From Neoroseomonas oryzicola (GTDB lineage: Bacteria; Pseudomonadota; Alphaproteobacteria; Acetobacterales; Acetobacteraceae), in assembly GCF_012163135.1 (NCBI RefSeq), contig NZ_JAAVUP010000015.1, positions 1-58,468 on the forward strand: 58,468 nucleotides of DNA, in the 5' to 3' direction. Below are positions 26,882-35,983 of this stretch, piece after piece; the stretch's first letter is position 1, and each line of letters begins with the position of its first letter. The translations under genes and the position numbers were made by a program. A model generated the notes under the pieces. It made no database searches. It was not told the DNA's origin and was given only the letters and a program-made list of their open reading frames with translations.

Positions 26882-27328
26882 ATGCGCCTCGAATACTTCC
26901 AGATGATCGACCGGGTGGCCTCGCTGGACGGCGAGGCCATCGTCGTCGAGAGCACCATCCCCGACGCCTCCCCGGTCTTCGAGGGGCATTTCCCCGGCTA
27001 TCCGCTGATGCCCGGCGTGCTGCTGGTCGAGACGATGGCCCAGGCCTCGGGCTGGCTGCTGCTGAAGCTGATGAGCTTCGAGCGCATGCCCTTCCTGATG
27101 GGGGTGAAGGAAGCCAAGTTCCGCTCCTTCGTCGGCCCGTCCACGCCGGTGACCGTCCACGCGATGCGCATCCATGACGGGTCCGGCTATGCCGTGACCC
27201 AGGCGCGCATCGAGGCGAACGGCAAGCGCATCTGCGACGCGGAACTGACGCTGCGCATCATGGATTTTCCCGCCCCCGAGCTCGCGGCCGCGATGCGCGG
27301 GCGCGGGCAGGAGCTCGGCCTCGCATGA
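26882..27328 (+). CDS. fabZ: 3-hydroxyacyl-ACP dehydratase, XL type
   Basis: This 148-residue hot-dog-fold enzyme has the FabZ active-site elements FEGHFPGYPLMPGVLLVETMAQ, His at GHFPG and the downstream Glu. FabZ dehydrates 3-hydroxyacyl-ACP to trans-2-enoyl-ACP. Context makes it FabZXL, dedicated to very-long-chain elongation on AcpXL. Its stop overlaps the next start (ATGA, 27325-27328). Confidence 0.9.
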   Translation: MRLEYFQMIDRVASLDGEAIVVESTIPDASPVFEGHFPGYPLMPGVLLVETMAQASGWLLLKLMSFERMPFLMGVKEAKFRSFVGPSTPVTVHAMRIHDGSGYAVTQARIEANGKRICDAELTLRIMDFPAPELAAAMRGRGQELGLA

Positions 27329-28506
27329 CCCGCAAGGATGTCGTCATCACCGGGATCGGCCTCGTCTCGTCGCTCGGCGAGGGCCCGGACGCGCATTGGG
27401 AGGTGCTGTCGAAGCCCGGCGCGGCGCCGGTCCTCGATGAGGCCGCCTTCGCCCCCTATGCGGTCCATCCCCTGCCGGCGCTGAACCTCGACGCGCAGAT
27501 CCCGAAGAAGGGCGACCAGCGGCAGATGGAGCCCTGGCAGCGGCTTGGCACCTATGCCGCCGGGCTTGCCATCGATCAGGCGGGGGCGCGCGGGCTGGTG
27601 TCCGACATGCACCTGATCGTCGCGGCCGGCGGCGGCGAGCGCGACATCGCGGTGGACGAGGCGGTGGCGACGGCGCTCTGCACCACGCCGCCCGCCGAAG
27701 CCGGCCCGATCCTGAACGAGAGGCTCGGCACCGACCTGCGCCCGACGCTGTTCCTCGCGCAGCTGTCGAACCTGCTCGCGGGCAACATCTCGATCGTCCA
27801 TGGCGTGACCGGATCCTCCCGCACCTTCATGGGCGAGGAGCAGGCGGCGGCGGACGCGGTGCGCATCGCGGCCGCGCGGCTCGCCGAAGGACGCGGCGGT
27901 ATCGCGCTGGTGGGCGGGGCCTATGTCTCCCAGCGCTGGGACCTGGTGCTGCTCTACGGCGCCGGCGGCGCGGTCTGGCGCGGGCCCTTCGCCCCCGTTT
28001 CCGCCCGCACGGGCGCCGGCGGCTTCGTCGGCGGGGCGCTCGGCGCCTTCCTGGTGCTCGAGACGGCGGAGCACGCCGCGGCGCGCGGGGCCAAGCCGCT
28101 CGCGCGCCTCGCGGGCGTGGCCTGCGATGCGACCCACAAGCGCGCGGGCGGGGCCTCGGCGGCGGCGGCCAAGGCGCTGCATGCGAAGCTCGGCGCGCCC
28201 GCGGGCGCGGGCCTCGGCGTGCTGTCCGGCATGACCGGCGTCGCGGAGGCGCGGGCGGAGGAGGACGCCTTCCTGGCCGGCCTCGGCGGCGCGGCGGTGC
28301 GGCGCACCGGCTCGCTGATCGGGCACGGCGTGGAAGCGGCCTTCCCGGCCAATGTCGCGCTCGGCGCGCTGGCGCTCTCGCGCGGCGGCTTCTACCCGGC
28401 GATGGACCCGGCGGATGCCGGGGACGGCCCGGTCGAGCGCATCCTCGTCACCGGCTTCGGGCAGTGGCGCGGCGAGGCCCTCGCTTTGCTGGAGCGCGCG
28501 GCATGA
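27325..28506 (+). CDS. Ketosynthase-like protein lacking catalytic Cys (FabF2XL, chain-length-factor-like)
   Basis: This 393-residue protein has the FabF thiolase fold, but the nucleophile site usually written TAC reads ISIVHGVTGSSRTFM, with Val in place of Cys. The first catalytic His region (NAHGTGT in FabF1) reads SGMTGVAEA, so that His is also lost; the second (SLIGHGVEAAFPA) keeps its His. This matches a chain-length factor or inactive partner rather than an active enzyme. It is coupled by ATGA overlaps to fabZ and fabF1 and probably forms a heterodimer with FabF1. Confidence 0.85.
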   Translation: MTRKDVVITGIGLVSSLGEGPDAHWEVLSKPGAAPVLDEAAFAPYAVHPLPALNLDAQIPKKGDQRQMEPWQRLGTYAAGLAIDQAGARGLVSDMHLIVAAGGGERDIAVDEAVATALCTTPPAEAGPILNERLGTDLRPTLFLAQLSNLLAGNISIVHGVTGSSRTFMGEEQAAADAVRIAAARLAEGRGGIALVGGAYVSQRWDLVLLYGAGGAVWRGPFAPVSARTGAGGFVGGALGAFLVLETAEHAAARGAKPLARLAGVACDATHKRAGGASAAAAKALHAKLGAPAGAGLGVLSGMTGVAEARAEEDAFLAGLGGAAVRRTGSLIGHGVEAAFPANVALGALALSRGGFYPAMDPADAGDGPVERILVTGFGQWRGEALALLERAA

Positions 28507-29768
28507 AGGACCATCTCGGGCGGCCGCTCGTCGCCGTCACCGGCATCGGCATCGTCACCCCGCTGGCCTGGGGCCGCGAGGCGAACTGGGCGGCGGTGAA
28601 GGCCGGCACCTCCGGCATCTCCCGCATCCGCCGCTTCCCGGTGGACAAGCTGCGCACCACCATCGCCGGCACCGTCGAACTGCCCGAGGAAGCCGCCGGC
28701 GGTGAGGTCGTCTCCTCCCCCGTGCGGGTGGAGCGCATGGCCGCCGCGGCGGTCGAGGAAGCCCTCGCCCAGGCCGCGCTCGGCGCCGGGGGCGCCTTTC
28801 CCGGCCCGCTCATGGTCGGCATGCCGCCGGTCGAATACGAATGGCCGCAGCGCTTCGACCTGGCGCGACGGGCCAATGGCAACGGGTCCTATCGTGCGGC
28901 GACCGAGGTCGCGGCCGGCCGGCAGGATCTCTACGAGACCTTCCTCTATGGCGGGGTCGGCGAGCGGCTCGCCGCGCGCTTCGGCACCACCGGCGCGCCG
29001 ATCGCGCTGACCACGGCCTGCGCCACCGGCGCGTCGGCCATCCAGATGGCGGTCGAGGCGATCCAGCGCGGGGAATCGGATGCCGCCATCGCCCTCGGCG
29101 CCGATGGGTCGGTGCAGCCCGAGGCGGTGATCCGCTTCTCCCTGCTCTCCGCCCTGACGGCGCGGAACGAGGAGCCGACCAAGGCCTCCCGCCCCTTCGA
29201 GAAGACGCGCGACGGCTTCGTGATGAGCGAGGGCGCGGCCGCGCTGGTGCTCGAGAGCCTCGAGCACGCGACGAAGCGCGGGGCGACGGTGCTCGGCATC
29301 CTCTCGGGCTGCGGGGAACGGGCGGACAATTTCCATCGCACCCGGTCGAACCCGGATGGCTCGGCGATCATCCGGGCGATGCGCAACGCGATCGACGATG
29401 CCGGGCTGCAGCCCGGCGACATCGGCTACGTCAACGCGCACGGCACCGGCACGCCGGAGAACGACAAGATGGAGACGCTCGGCATGCGCGCCGTGTTCGG
29501 CGATGCGCCGCCGCCGATCTCCTCCAACAAGTCGATGATCGGGCACACGCTGTCGGCCGCCGGCGCGATCGAGGCGGCCTTCAGCCTGCTGACGATCCGC
29601 GACCAGGTGCTGCCGCCGACGATCAACCACAACGAGCCCGATCCGGCGATCACGCTCGACGTGGTGCCGAACGTGGCGCGCCAGGTGTCCGGGCTGCGCC
29701 ACGTGCTGTCGAACTCCTTCGGGTTCGGCGGGCAGAATGTGTGCCTCGTGGTAAGCGCGGCGCCTTAG
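28503..29768 (+). CDS. fabF: 3-oxoacyl-ACP synthase, XL type (FabF1XL)
   Basis: The 421-residue enzyme has an intact ketosynthase triad: Cys in LTTACATGASA (near residue 171), His in VNAHGTGTPEN, and His in KSMIGHTLSAAG. It condenses malonyl-ACP with acyl-AcpXL to lengthen the chain beyond C18. It follows the Cys-less ketosynthase with a 4-base overlap and is the active half of the presumed pair. ATG at 28503 is fixed by that overlap; a hairpin repeat follows the stop. Confidence 0.93.
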   Translation: MKDHLGRPLVAVTGIGIVTPLAWGREANWAAVKAGTSGISRIRRFPVDKLRTTIAGTVELPEEAAGGEVVSSPVRVERMAAAAVEEALAQAALGAGGAFPGPLMVGMPPVEYEWPQRFDLARRANGNGSYRAATEVAAGRQDLYETFLYGGVGERLAARFGTTGAPIALTTACATGASAIQMAVEAIQRGESDAAIALGADGSVQPEAVIRFSLLSALTARNEEPTKASRPFEKTRDGFVMSEGAAALVLESLEHATKRGATVLGILSGCGERADNFHRTRSNPDGSAIIRAMRNAIDDAGLQPGDIGYVNAHGTGTPENDKMETLGMRAVFGDAPPPISSNKSMIGHTLSAAGAIEAAFSLLTIRDQVLPPTINHNEPDPAITLDVVPNVARQVSGLRHVLSNSFGFGGQNVCLVVSAAP

Positions 29769-29774
29769 GAAGTT

Positions 29775-29876
29775 GCGGGGGAGGAGAACCTCCCCCGAGC
29801 CCCCTCCCTTCCTTGCCTTTTGGTTCCAAAGAAGGTTGAGGGGGGTTCGGGGGGAGAAGTTCCCTTCTCCCCCTGA
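29775..29876. repeat. Dispersed hairpin repeat, family C, inverted pair (copies 3 and 4)
   Basis: Two related units face each other. The left has a perfect 8-bp hairpin GGGGGAGG/CCTCCCCC (29777-29796, loop AGAA) and the right a perfect 10-bp hairpin GGGGGAGAAG/CTTCTCCCCC (29850-29873, loop TTCC). Each unit resembles a copy elsewhere (23849 and 3717). The pair lies inside the acpXL operon, between fabF1 and adh, so it could set different levels for upstream and downstream genes. Confidence 0.65.
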
Positions 29877-29894
29877 GTTCGGGAGAGTTTCCAA

Positions 29895-30917
29895 ATGCGT
29901 GCCCTTCGCCTGCATGCCGACCGCGACCTGCGCCTCGAGGAGGTGCCGCCCCCGCCGCCGCCCGGCCCGGGCGAGGTGACGCTGCGCATCCACGCCGTCG
30001 CGCTGAACCACATCGACGTCTGGGGCTTCCGCGGCATGGCCTTCGCCAAGCGCGAACTGCCGCTGATCGTGGGCGCCGAGGCGGTGGGCGAGGTCGTCGC
30101 CGTCGGCCCCGGCGTGACGGAATGGAAGGTCGGCGACCGCGCCGCGCCCTATGGCGCGTTGACCTGCGGCAAGTGCCGCCGCTGCCTCAAGGGCGAGGAC
30201 AACCTCTGCGAGAATGTGCGCGGCGTGAAGGGTTTCCACGTCGACGGCTTCGCCTGCGAGCTGGTGAACCAGGAGGCACGGCTGCTGGTGCGGGTGCCGG
30301 AGGGGATCTCGTGGGAGGATGCCTCCTGCGGGACAATCACCTTCTCGACCGTCGAGCACATGCTGTTCGACAACGCGAAGCTGGAACCGGGCGAGACGAT
30401 CCTGGTGCACGCGGCCGGGTCGGGCATCGGCACGGTGGCGGTGAAGATCGCCAAGGACATGGGCTGCACCGTCATCGCCACGGCGGGCGACGACGAGAAA
30501 TGCGCCAAGGCGAAGGCGCTCGGCGCCGACCATGTGGTGAACTACTCGACGCAGAACTTCCCGACGGTCGCGCGCCGCGCCACGGGCAAGGTCGGCGTGG
30601 ACGTGGTGTTCGAGCATGTCGGCGCTGCGACCTGGGCGGGTTCGCTGCTGTCGCTGCGCATGGGCGGGCGGCTGGTGACGTGCGGCAGCACCTCGGGCGT
30701 GTCGGCCGAGACGAATCTGATGATGCTGTTCCAGCGCCAGTTGCGGATCTTCGGGTCCTTCGGCGCCTCGATGCGCAACATCGCCGACGGCTACGCGAAG
30801 ATGGCGCGCGGCATCCTGCCGGTGCTCGACACGGTGCTGCCGATCGAACGCTTCACGGAAGGGCTCGACCGGCTGGAAAGCCGCCGTGTCTTCGGGAAGA
30901 TCGTTGTTACGCTTTAA
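29895..30917 (+). CDS. Zinc-dependent medium-chain dehydrogenase of the acpXL cluster
   Basis: The 340-residue MDR-family protein has the structural-zinc cysteines in CGKCRRCLKGEDNLCENV (CxxCxxC...C) and an NAD(P) fold with AAGSGIGTVAVKIAKD. In rhizobia the fifth gene of the acpXL-lpxXL cluster is an alcohol dehydrogenase of this type; it probably performs the enoyl reduction of the elongation cycle or processes the omega-1 hydroxyl, but its role is not proven. It is followed by lpxXL with an overlap of 14-32 bases depending on the start. Confidence 0.87.
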   Translation: MRALRLHADRDLRLEEVPPPPPPGPGEVTLRIHAVALNHIDVWGFRGMAFAKRELPLIVGAEAVGEVVAVGPGVTEWKVGDRAAPYGALTCGKCRRCLKGEDNLCENVRGVKGFHVDGFACELVNQEARLLVRVPEGISWEDASCGTITFSTVEHMLFDNAKLEPGETILVHAAGSGIGTVAVKIAKDMGCTVIATAGDDEKCAKAKALGADHVVNYSTQNFPTVARRATGKVGVDVVFEHVGAATWAGSLLSLRMGGRLVTCGSTSGVSAETNLMMLFQRQLRIFGSFGASMRNIADGYAKMARGILPVLDTVLPIERFTEGLDRLESRRVFGKIVVTL

Positions 30918-31812
30918 GTATCGCCTCTGGCTCTTCGCGGACCGGCTGTTCGGGCTTCTGATCCGGGCGGTCTTCGCGCTGCTGCGCCTGCTGGGGCCCG
31001 ATCGCGGGCCGCGCATCGGGGCATGGCTCGCGCGCCATCTCGGCCCGCTGACCGGGGCGAACCGCATCGCGCGGGAGAACATCGCCGCCGCCTTCCCCGA
31101 GAAGACCGAGGCCGAGCGCGCGGCGATCCTTACGGAAGCCTGGGACAATCTCGGTCGCGTCGCCTGCGAATACGTCCATATGGACCGGATCTGGGATTTC
31201 GACCTGGACCATCCGATGGACGGGCGCATCACCGCGACGCCCGGGACCATCGCGCTCTACAACCGGCTGCGCGACGACGGGAAGCCGGCGATCGTCTTCT
31301 CGGCGCATCTCGCGAACTGGGAATTGCCGGCGATCGCCGCGGCCAAGCACGGCATCGACAGCGCGGTGCTGTACCGCACGCCCAACAGCCCGGCGGTGGC
31401 GAAGGAAATCCTGCGCCTGCGTCGCGACAGCATGGGCACGCTGGTCGCGGCCGGCATGTCGGCCCCGTTCAAGCTGGCCAAGGCGCTCGAGCGCGGGCAG
31501 CACATCGGGATGCTGGTCGACCAGCGCTTCGGACGCGGCCCCAAGGTGACCTTCTTCGGACGCACGGCGGCGGCCAATCCGCTGCTGGCGCAGCTGGCGC
31601 GCCGCTTCGACTGCCCGGTGCACGGTGCGCGCGCCATCCGCCTGCCTGGCGGGCGCTTCCGGCTCGACCTGACCGAGGAGATCCCGATGCCGCGGGATGC
31701 CGAAGGCCAGATCGATGTCGACGCCGCGACCCAGGCGATGAACTCGGTGATCGAGGGCTGGGTGCGCGAGTATCCCGGCCAGTGGCTCTGGATGCATCGC
31801 CGCTGGCGATAG
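30886..31812 (+). CDS. lpxXL: Very-long-chain acyltransferase LpxXL (lipid A biosynthesis)
   Basis: The 308-residue protein has one N-terminal hydrophobic segment and the LpxL/M catalytic HX4(D/E) motif as SAHLANWE (near residue 141). LpxXL moves the C28 hydroxyacyl chain from AcpXL to lipid A at the inner membrane. It ends the six-gene cluster. The start is either GTG 30886 or TTG 30904; both overlap the dehydrogenase stop at 30917, indicating coupling. I report the longer form; the shorter begins MLRFKYRLWLF, a common lead for this family. Confidence 0.9.
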   Translation: MSSGRSLLRFKYRLWLFADRLFGLLIRAVFALLRLLGPDRGPRIGAWLARHLGPLTGANRIARENIAAAFPEKTEAERAAILTEAWDNLGRVACEYVHMDRIWDFDLDHPMDGRITATPGTIALYNRLRDDGKPAIVFSAHLANWELPAIAAAKHGIDSAVLYRTPNSPAVAKEILRLRRDSMGTLVAAGMSAPFKLAKALERGQHIGMLVDQRFGRGPKVTFFGRTAAANPLLAQLARRFDCPVHGARAIRLPGGRFRLDLTEEIPMPRDAEGQIDVDAATQAMNSVIEGWVREYPGQWLWMHRRWR

Positions 31813-31845
31813 AGGATCGACCCTTCGCTGACAGGAGGGCCGTTC

Positions 31846-32739
31846 ATGGCGCACATCATGGTCACCGCCGGGGTGCTGGACGTTGCGGTGGAACTGCACG
31901 GACCGGCCGATGGTCCGGCCGCGATCCTGCTGCATGGCTTCCCCGACGACGTCCGGTCGTGGGACGGCGTGGCGCCGGCGCTGGCGGCTCAGGGCATGCG
32001 CGTGGTGGTGCCGTATCTGCGCGGCTGTGGCCCGACGCGCTACCGCGACCCGTCCACGCCGCGATCGGGGCAGCAGGCGGCGCTCGGGGCGGATCTGCTC
32101 GCGCTGATGGATGCGATGGGGATCGGGCAGGCGACGCTGGCTGGCTATGACTGGGGCGGGCGCGCGGCCTGCATCGTCGCGGCGCTGTGGCCGGGGCGCG
32201 TGCGCGGCCTGGTTTCGGCCAATGGCTACAACATCCAGGACATCGCGGGATCGGCGCGGCCGGCGCCGCCGGAGCAGGAGGCGCGCTACTGGTACCAATG
32301 GTACCTGCACACCGGACGCGGCGTCGCGGCGCTGGAGAAGGACCGGGCGGCCTTCTGCCGGCTGCTGTGGCGCATGTGGTCGCCGACCTATCCGCTGACC
32401 GACGCCGAATACGCCCGCACCGCCGCGAGCTTTGACAACCCCGACTTCGTCGCGACGGTGGTGCAGTCCTACCGCCACCGCCACCGCGCCGCCCCCGGCG
32501 ATCCGGCGCTGCAGGGCATCGAGGACCGGCTGGCCGCGCTGCCGCCCATCACGGTGCCGAGCGTGGTGCTGCACGGGGCGGAGGACGGGGTGGATCCGCC
32601 GGCCAACAGCACGGCAAGCGGCCGGCGCTTCACCGGCCCGTTCCGGCGCGAGGTGATCCCCGGCGCGGGCCATTTCCTGCCGCGCGAGGCGCCACAACCC
32701 TGGATTGCATCGATCGCTGGGTTGGCTTTAATGCCTTGA
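31846..32739 (+). CDS. Alpha/beta hydrolase, epoxide-hydrolase-like
   Basis: The 297-residue protein has the oxyanion segment LLHGFPDDVRSWDG, a candidate nucleophile Asp in LAGYDWGGRAA, and a candidate His in GAGHFLPREAP. Asp rather than Ser at the nucleophilic elbow points to epoxide hydrolase or haloalkane dehalogenase activity. The gene follows lpxXL by 33 bases and may be read through from the operon, but no lipid role is implied by family. Substrate unknown. GGAGGG lies 8 bases before the start. Confidence 0.85.
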   Translation: MAHIMVTAGVLDVAVELHGPADGPAAILLHGFPDDVRSWDGVAPALAAQGMRVVVPYLRGCGPTRYRDPSTPRSGQQAALGADLLALMDAMGIGQATLAGYDWGGRAACIVAALWPGRVRGLVSANGYNIQDIAGSARPAPPEQEARYWYQWYLHTGRGVAALEKDRAAFCRLLWRMWSPTYPLTDAEYARTAASFDNPDFVATVVQSYRHRHRAAPGDPALQGIEDRLAALPPITVPSVVLHGAEDGVDPPANSTASGRRFTGPFRREVIPGAGHFLPREAPQPWIASIAGLALMP

Positions 32740-32755
32740 TGGCAGAAATGTCTCA

Positions 32756-32770
32756 TTAATCGGGAATTTT
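32756..32770. promoter_or_regulatory. Possible CtrA half-site upstream of ctrA
   Basis: TTAA (32756-32759), 7 bases, then TTTT (32767-32770) resembles the CtrA box TTAA-N7-TTAA with one mismatch. It lies 120 bases ahead of ctrA in the least GC-rich stretch of the window. Autoregulation of ctrA is known in Caulobacter; here it is a guess from position and sequence. Confidence 0.4.
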
Positions 32771-32824
32771 CTCGAAAGTCGGTCAAACTGCCATTCTTGA
32801 TGCGAACATTTAGTGAAAATCTGC

Positions 32825-32852
32825 TTGAATCCACACGCGCAGGTGGTATGTT
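32825..32852 (+). promoter_or_regulatory. ctrA promoter with CcrM site over the -35
   Basis: TTGAAT (32825-32830), a 16-base spacer and TATGTT (32847-32852) form a good -35/-10 pair, with transcription expected to start about 22 bases before the ctrA ATG. The -35 is overlapped by GAATC (32827-32831), a GANTC site for the cell-cycle methyltransferase CcrM. In Caulobacter the ctrA P1 promoter carries a CcrM site in the same place and is silenced when fully methylated. Confidence 0.6.
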
Positions 32853-32879
32853 TCGCCCATAGAGTGAGAGGGCACCAAA

Positions 32880-33626
32880 ATGCGCGTCTTATTAGTTGAG
32901 GATGATCTCACAACTGCGCGTGGCATCTCGCTGATGCTCAAGCAGTCCTCGATGATCGTGGACACGGCGGACACCGGCGAAGAGGCCGTGGAGCTCGCCC
33001 GCCTCTACGACTACGACATCGTCATCCTCGACCTGATGCTGCCCGACATCGACGGGTCCGAGGTGGTGCGCCGCCTGCGCGCCGCGCGCATCGAGACGCC
33101 GGTGCTGATCCTGTCGGGCGTGTCCCGCCCGCAGACCAAGGTGAAGGTCTTCGGCATGGGCGCCGACGACTTCATCACCAAGCCCTTCGACCAGCAGGAA
33201 CTGGTCGCGCGCATCCAGGCCATCGTCCGCCGCGCCAAGGGCTTCAGCCAGCCGACGCTGTCGGTCGGGCCGCTGAACCTCAACCTCGGATCGCGGGAAG
33301 TGACGGTCGCCGGGCGCACCGTCCACCTGACAGGCAAGGAATACGCGATCCTCGAGCTGCTCGCGCTGCGCAAGGGCGTGGTGATGACGAAGGAGGCGTT
33401 CCTCAATCACCTCTACGGCGGCATCGACGAGCCCGAGGTGAAGATCATAGACGTCTTCATCTGCAAGCTGCGCAAGAAGCTCGCCCAGGCGGGCGCGACG
33501 GACCTGATCGGCACCGTCTGGGGGCGCGGCTATGTGCTGCGGGACCCGGCCTCCGGCCGCGGGTCCGCCTGGCAGCCGGCCAGTGCAGGCGCCCCGGCGC
33601 CCGCCGCGGACATGCGCGCCGCCTGA
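32880..33626 (+). CDS. ctrA: Cell-cycle response regulator CtrA
   Basis: The 248-residue protein is a full CtrA: receiver domain (residues 1-117) with acidic pocket ED8-D9, phospho-acceptor Asp51 in VILDLMLPD and the switch Lys in ITKPF, then an OmpR-type winged helix (about 125-225). The stretch [15 protein letters not shown] is nearly diagnostic of CtrA. The C terminus ends in Ala-Ala, the feature ClpXP recognises in Caulobacter CtrA. CtrA controls replication, division, motility and pili. It is monocistronic and converges on cheR. Confidence 0.95.
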   Translation: MRVLLVEDDLTTARGISLMLKQSSMIVDTADTGEEAVELARLYDYDIVILDLMLPDIDGSEVVRRLRAARIETPVLILSGVSRPQTKVKVFGMGADDFITKPFDQQELVARIQAIVRRAKGFSQPTLSVGPLNLNLGSREVTVAGRTVHLTGKEYAILELLALRKGVVMTKEAFLNHLYGGIDEPEVKIIDVFICKLRKKLAQAGATDLIGTVWGRGYVLRDPASGRGSAWQPASAGAPAPAADMRAA

Positions 33627-33694
33627 CCCTGTCCGGCCAGGGGCGGCGGCCGCGCCGCCCCGGCCCGAGCGATTCACGGGAAACATCCGGGGCG

Positions 33695-34522
33695 TCAGCC
33701 GGCCTTGGCCGCGGGTCGCGCCGGTTCGTAGACGCCGCGTTCGCCCGGCGCTGGCACCAGGCGATCGGTCAGGCCGAGGACCGTCTCCGCCCCGCCGAGG
33801 TAGACCACCCCATCCGCCGCCACCATGCCGGCGAGCATGCCCAGCACGCGCGACTTGGTCGGCGCGTCGAAATAGATCAGCACGTTGCGGCAGAAGACTA
33901 CGTCGAAGCGGCCGAGGCTGCGCGCGTCGTCCAGCAGGTTGAAGGCCTGCCAGCGCGCCATGGCGCGGAGATCGGCGCTGGCACGCCAGCGCGTTCCCTC
34001 CTGCCGGAAATGCTTCACCAGCATCTGCACCGGCAGGCCGCGCTGCACCTCGAACTGCGTGAAGAGGCCTTCCTGCGCGCGGTCCAGCATCTCGCGCGAC
34101 AGGTCGGTGCCGAGGATCTCGACCCGCCGCCCGCCCAGCGCCGCGCCGAGTTCGGCCGCGACCATGGCGACGGAATAGGCCTCCTGCCCTGAGGAACAGG
34201 CCGCCGACCAGATGCGCAGCGGCTGCCCCGGTGGCCGGGCGGCGGCGAGGCGCGGCAGCAGGCGCTTCAGATGCTCGAACGGCTTGCCGTCGCGGAAGAA
34301 GGAGCTCTCGTTGGTGGTCAGCGCCTCGACCAGTTCCGCGGTCAGGGCTTCCGCGCGCGGGGCGCGCAGGCGCAGCGCCAGGGCGTCGAGGCCGGGAAGC
34401 CCCTCCCGGCGCAGCAGCGGACCGAGCCGCGTCTCGAGCATGTAGCCCTTGTCCGCCGTCAGCACGATGCCCGACCGCGCCTTCACCAGGCCGGCAAGGA
34501 AGGCGAAGCTGTCCGGCGTCAT
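33695..34522 (-). CDS. cheR: Chemoreceptor glutamate methyltransferase CheR
   Basis: The 275-residue enzyme has the CheR N-terminal helical domain and SAM-binding methyltransferase domain with LTTNESSFFRD, IWSAACSSGQEAYSVAM and DVVFCRNVLIYFD. It methylates glutamates in chemoreceptors using SAM. ATG at 34522 overlaps the cheB stop by 4 bases. It is the last gene of the chpT-cheAWYBR run. No receptor gene is present in the window. Confidence 0.95.
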   Translation of the reverse strand: MTPDSFAFLAGLVKARSGIVLTADKGYMLETRLGPLLRREGLPGLDALALRLRAPRAEALTAELVEALTTNESSFFRDGKPFEHLKRLLPRLAAARPPGQPLRIWSAACSSGQEAYSVAMVAAELGAALGGRRVEILGTDLSREMLDRAQEGLFTQFEVQRGLPVQMLVKHFRQEGTRWRASADLRAMARWQAFNLLDDARSLGRFDVVFCRNVLIYFDAPTKSRVLGMLAGMVAADGVVYLGGAETVLGLTDRLVPAPGERGVYEPARPAAKAG

Positions 34523-35588
34523 GCAACGGCCCTTTCGGCGGTGAGCGCGGCAATGCGCTCGGCCAGCGCCTCGGGCGGGGCGAGCAGCGCCGCGAGGCCG
34601 GCCCGCGCGACCGCGCCAGGCATGCCCCAGACGACCGAACTGGCCTCGTCCTGCGCCAGCACGGTGCCGCCGGCGGCGGCGACCGCGCGGCAGCCCTCCA
34701 GCCCGTCATGGCCCATGCCGGTCAGGATGACGGCGAGCACCTTGCCCCCCGCCGCCCGCGCCGCGCTGCGCAGCATCGGGTCGACGGCGGGGCGGCAGAA
34801 ATTCTCCGGCGCGTCGCTGGTCAGGCGCGCCACGAAGCCGCCGGTCGTCGCATCGACCAACAGGTGGCGGTCGCCGGGGGCGAGGTGGATGCGGCCGGCC
34901 GCCAACGCCTCCCCGTCGCGCGCCTCCGCGCAGCGCAGCGCGCCGAGCCGGTCGAGATGCTCCGCCAGCATGGTCGTGAAGCCCACGGGCATGTGCTGCA
35001 CGACCACCACCGGCACCGGCAGGCGCGGCAGTCGCTGCACCAGCGCCGCCAGGGCCTGCGGCCCGCCGGTCGAACAGCCGATCGCGACCAGCACAGGCCG
35101 GCCCTTCGAGGCAATGGGCGCGGCGCGCGGCAGGGCCGGGCGCGGCGTTGTGCCGGCCTGGCGCTTCATCCGCGCCCAGCCGCGCACCTTGGCGATCAGT
35201 TCCGCGCGGAAGGCCGGATCCGCCGCCCCGCCTGCCGTCCCCTGCGGCTTCGGCACGTAGTCCGCGGCACCCGCGGCCAGCGCGGCGATCGCCGCCTTCG
35301 CACCGCGCTGGGTCAGCGCGCTGGCGACGATCACCGCGGCCTGCGGCGCCGCCTTCAGGATCAGCGGCAGCGCCGTCATGCCGTCCATCACCGGCATCTC
35401 GAGGTCGAGCAGCACCACGTCCGGCTTCACCGCCGCCACCGCCGCGACCGCCGCGCGCCCATCCGCCGCGCGATGCACCACGCGGATGCCGGCTTCGGAT
35501 TCCAGCAGCCGCGCGAGGATGCTGCGCGCCGTCGCGCTGTCGTCGCACAGCATCACCCGCACTTCCTCCGCCGCCGGTGGCGAAGGGA

Positions 35589-35592
<4 letters not shown>
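34519..35592 (-). CDS. cheB: Chemotaxis response-regulator methylesterase CheB
   Basis: The 357-residue protein has a receiver domain (about 1-120; acidic pair in MLCDDSATA, phospho-acceptor in LLDLEMP, Lys in YVPKPQG) and a methylesterase domain (about 165-355) with Ser in IGCSTGGPQAL, His in VVQHMPVGFT and Asp in GMGHDGLEG. It removes methyl groups from receptors or deamidates them. GTG at 35592 overlaps the cheY stop by 4 bases (GTGA); the longer frame with an upstream ATG overlaps cheY. Confidence 0.93.
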
Positions 35593-35972
<380 letters not shown>

Positions 35973-35983
35973 CGCCGTCCCCT

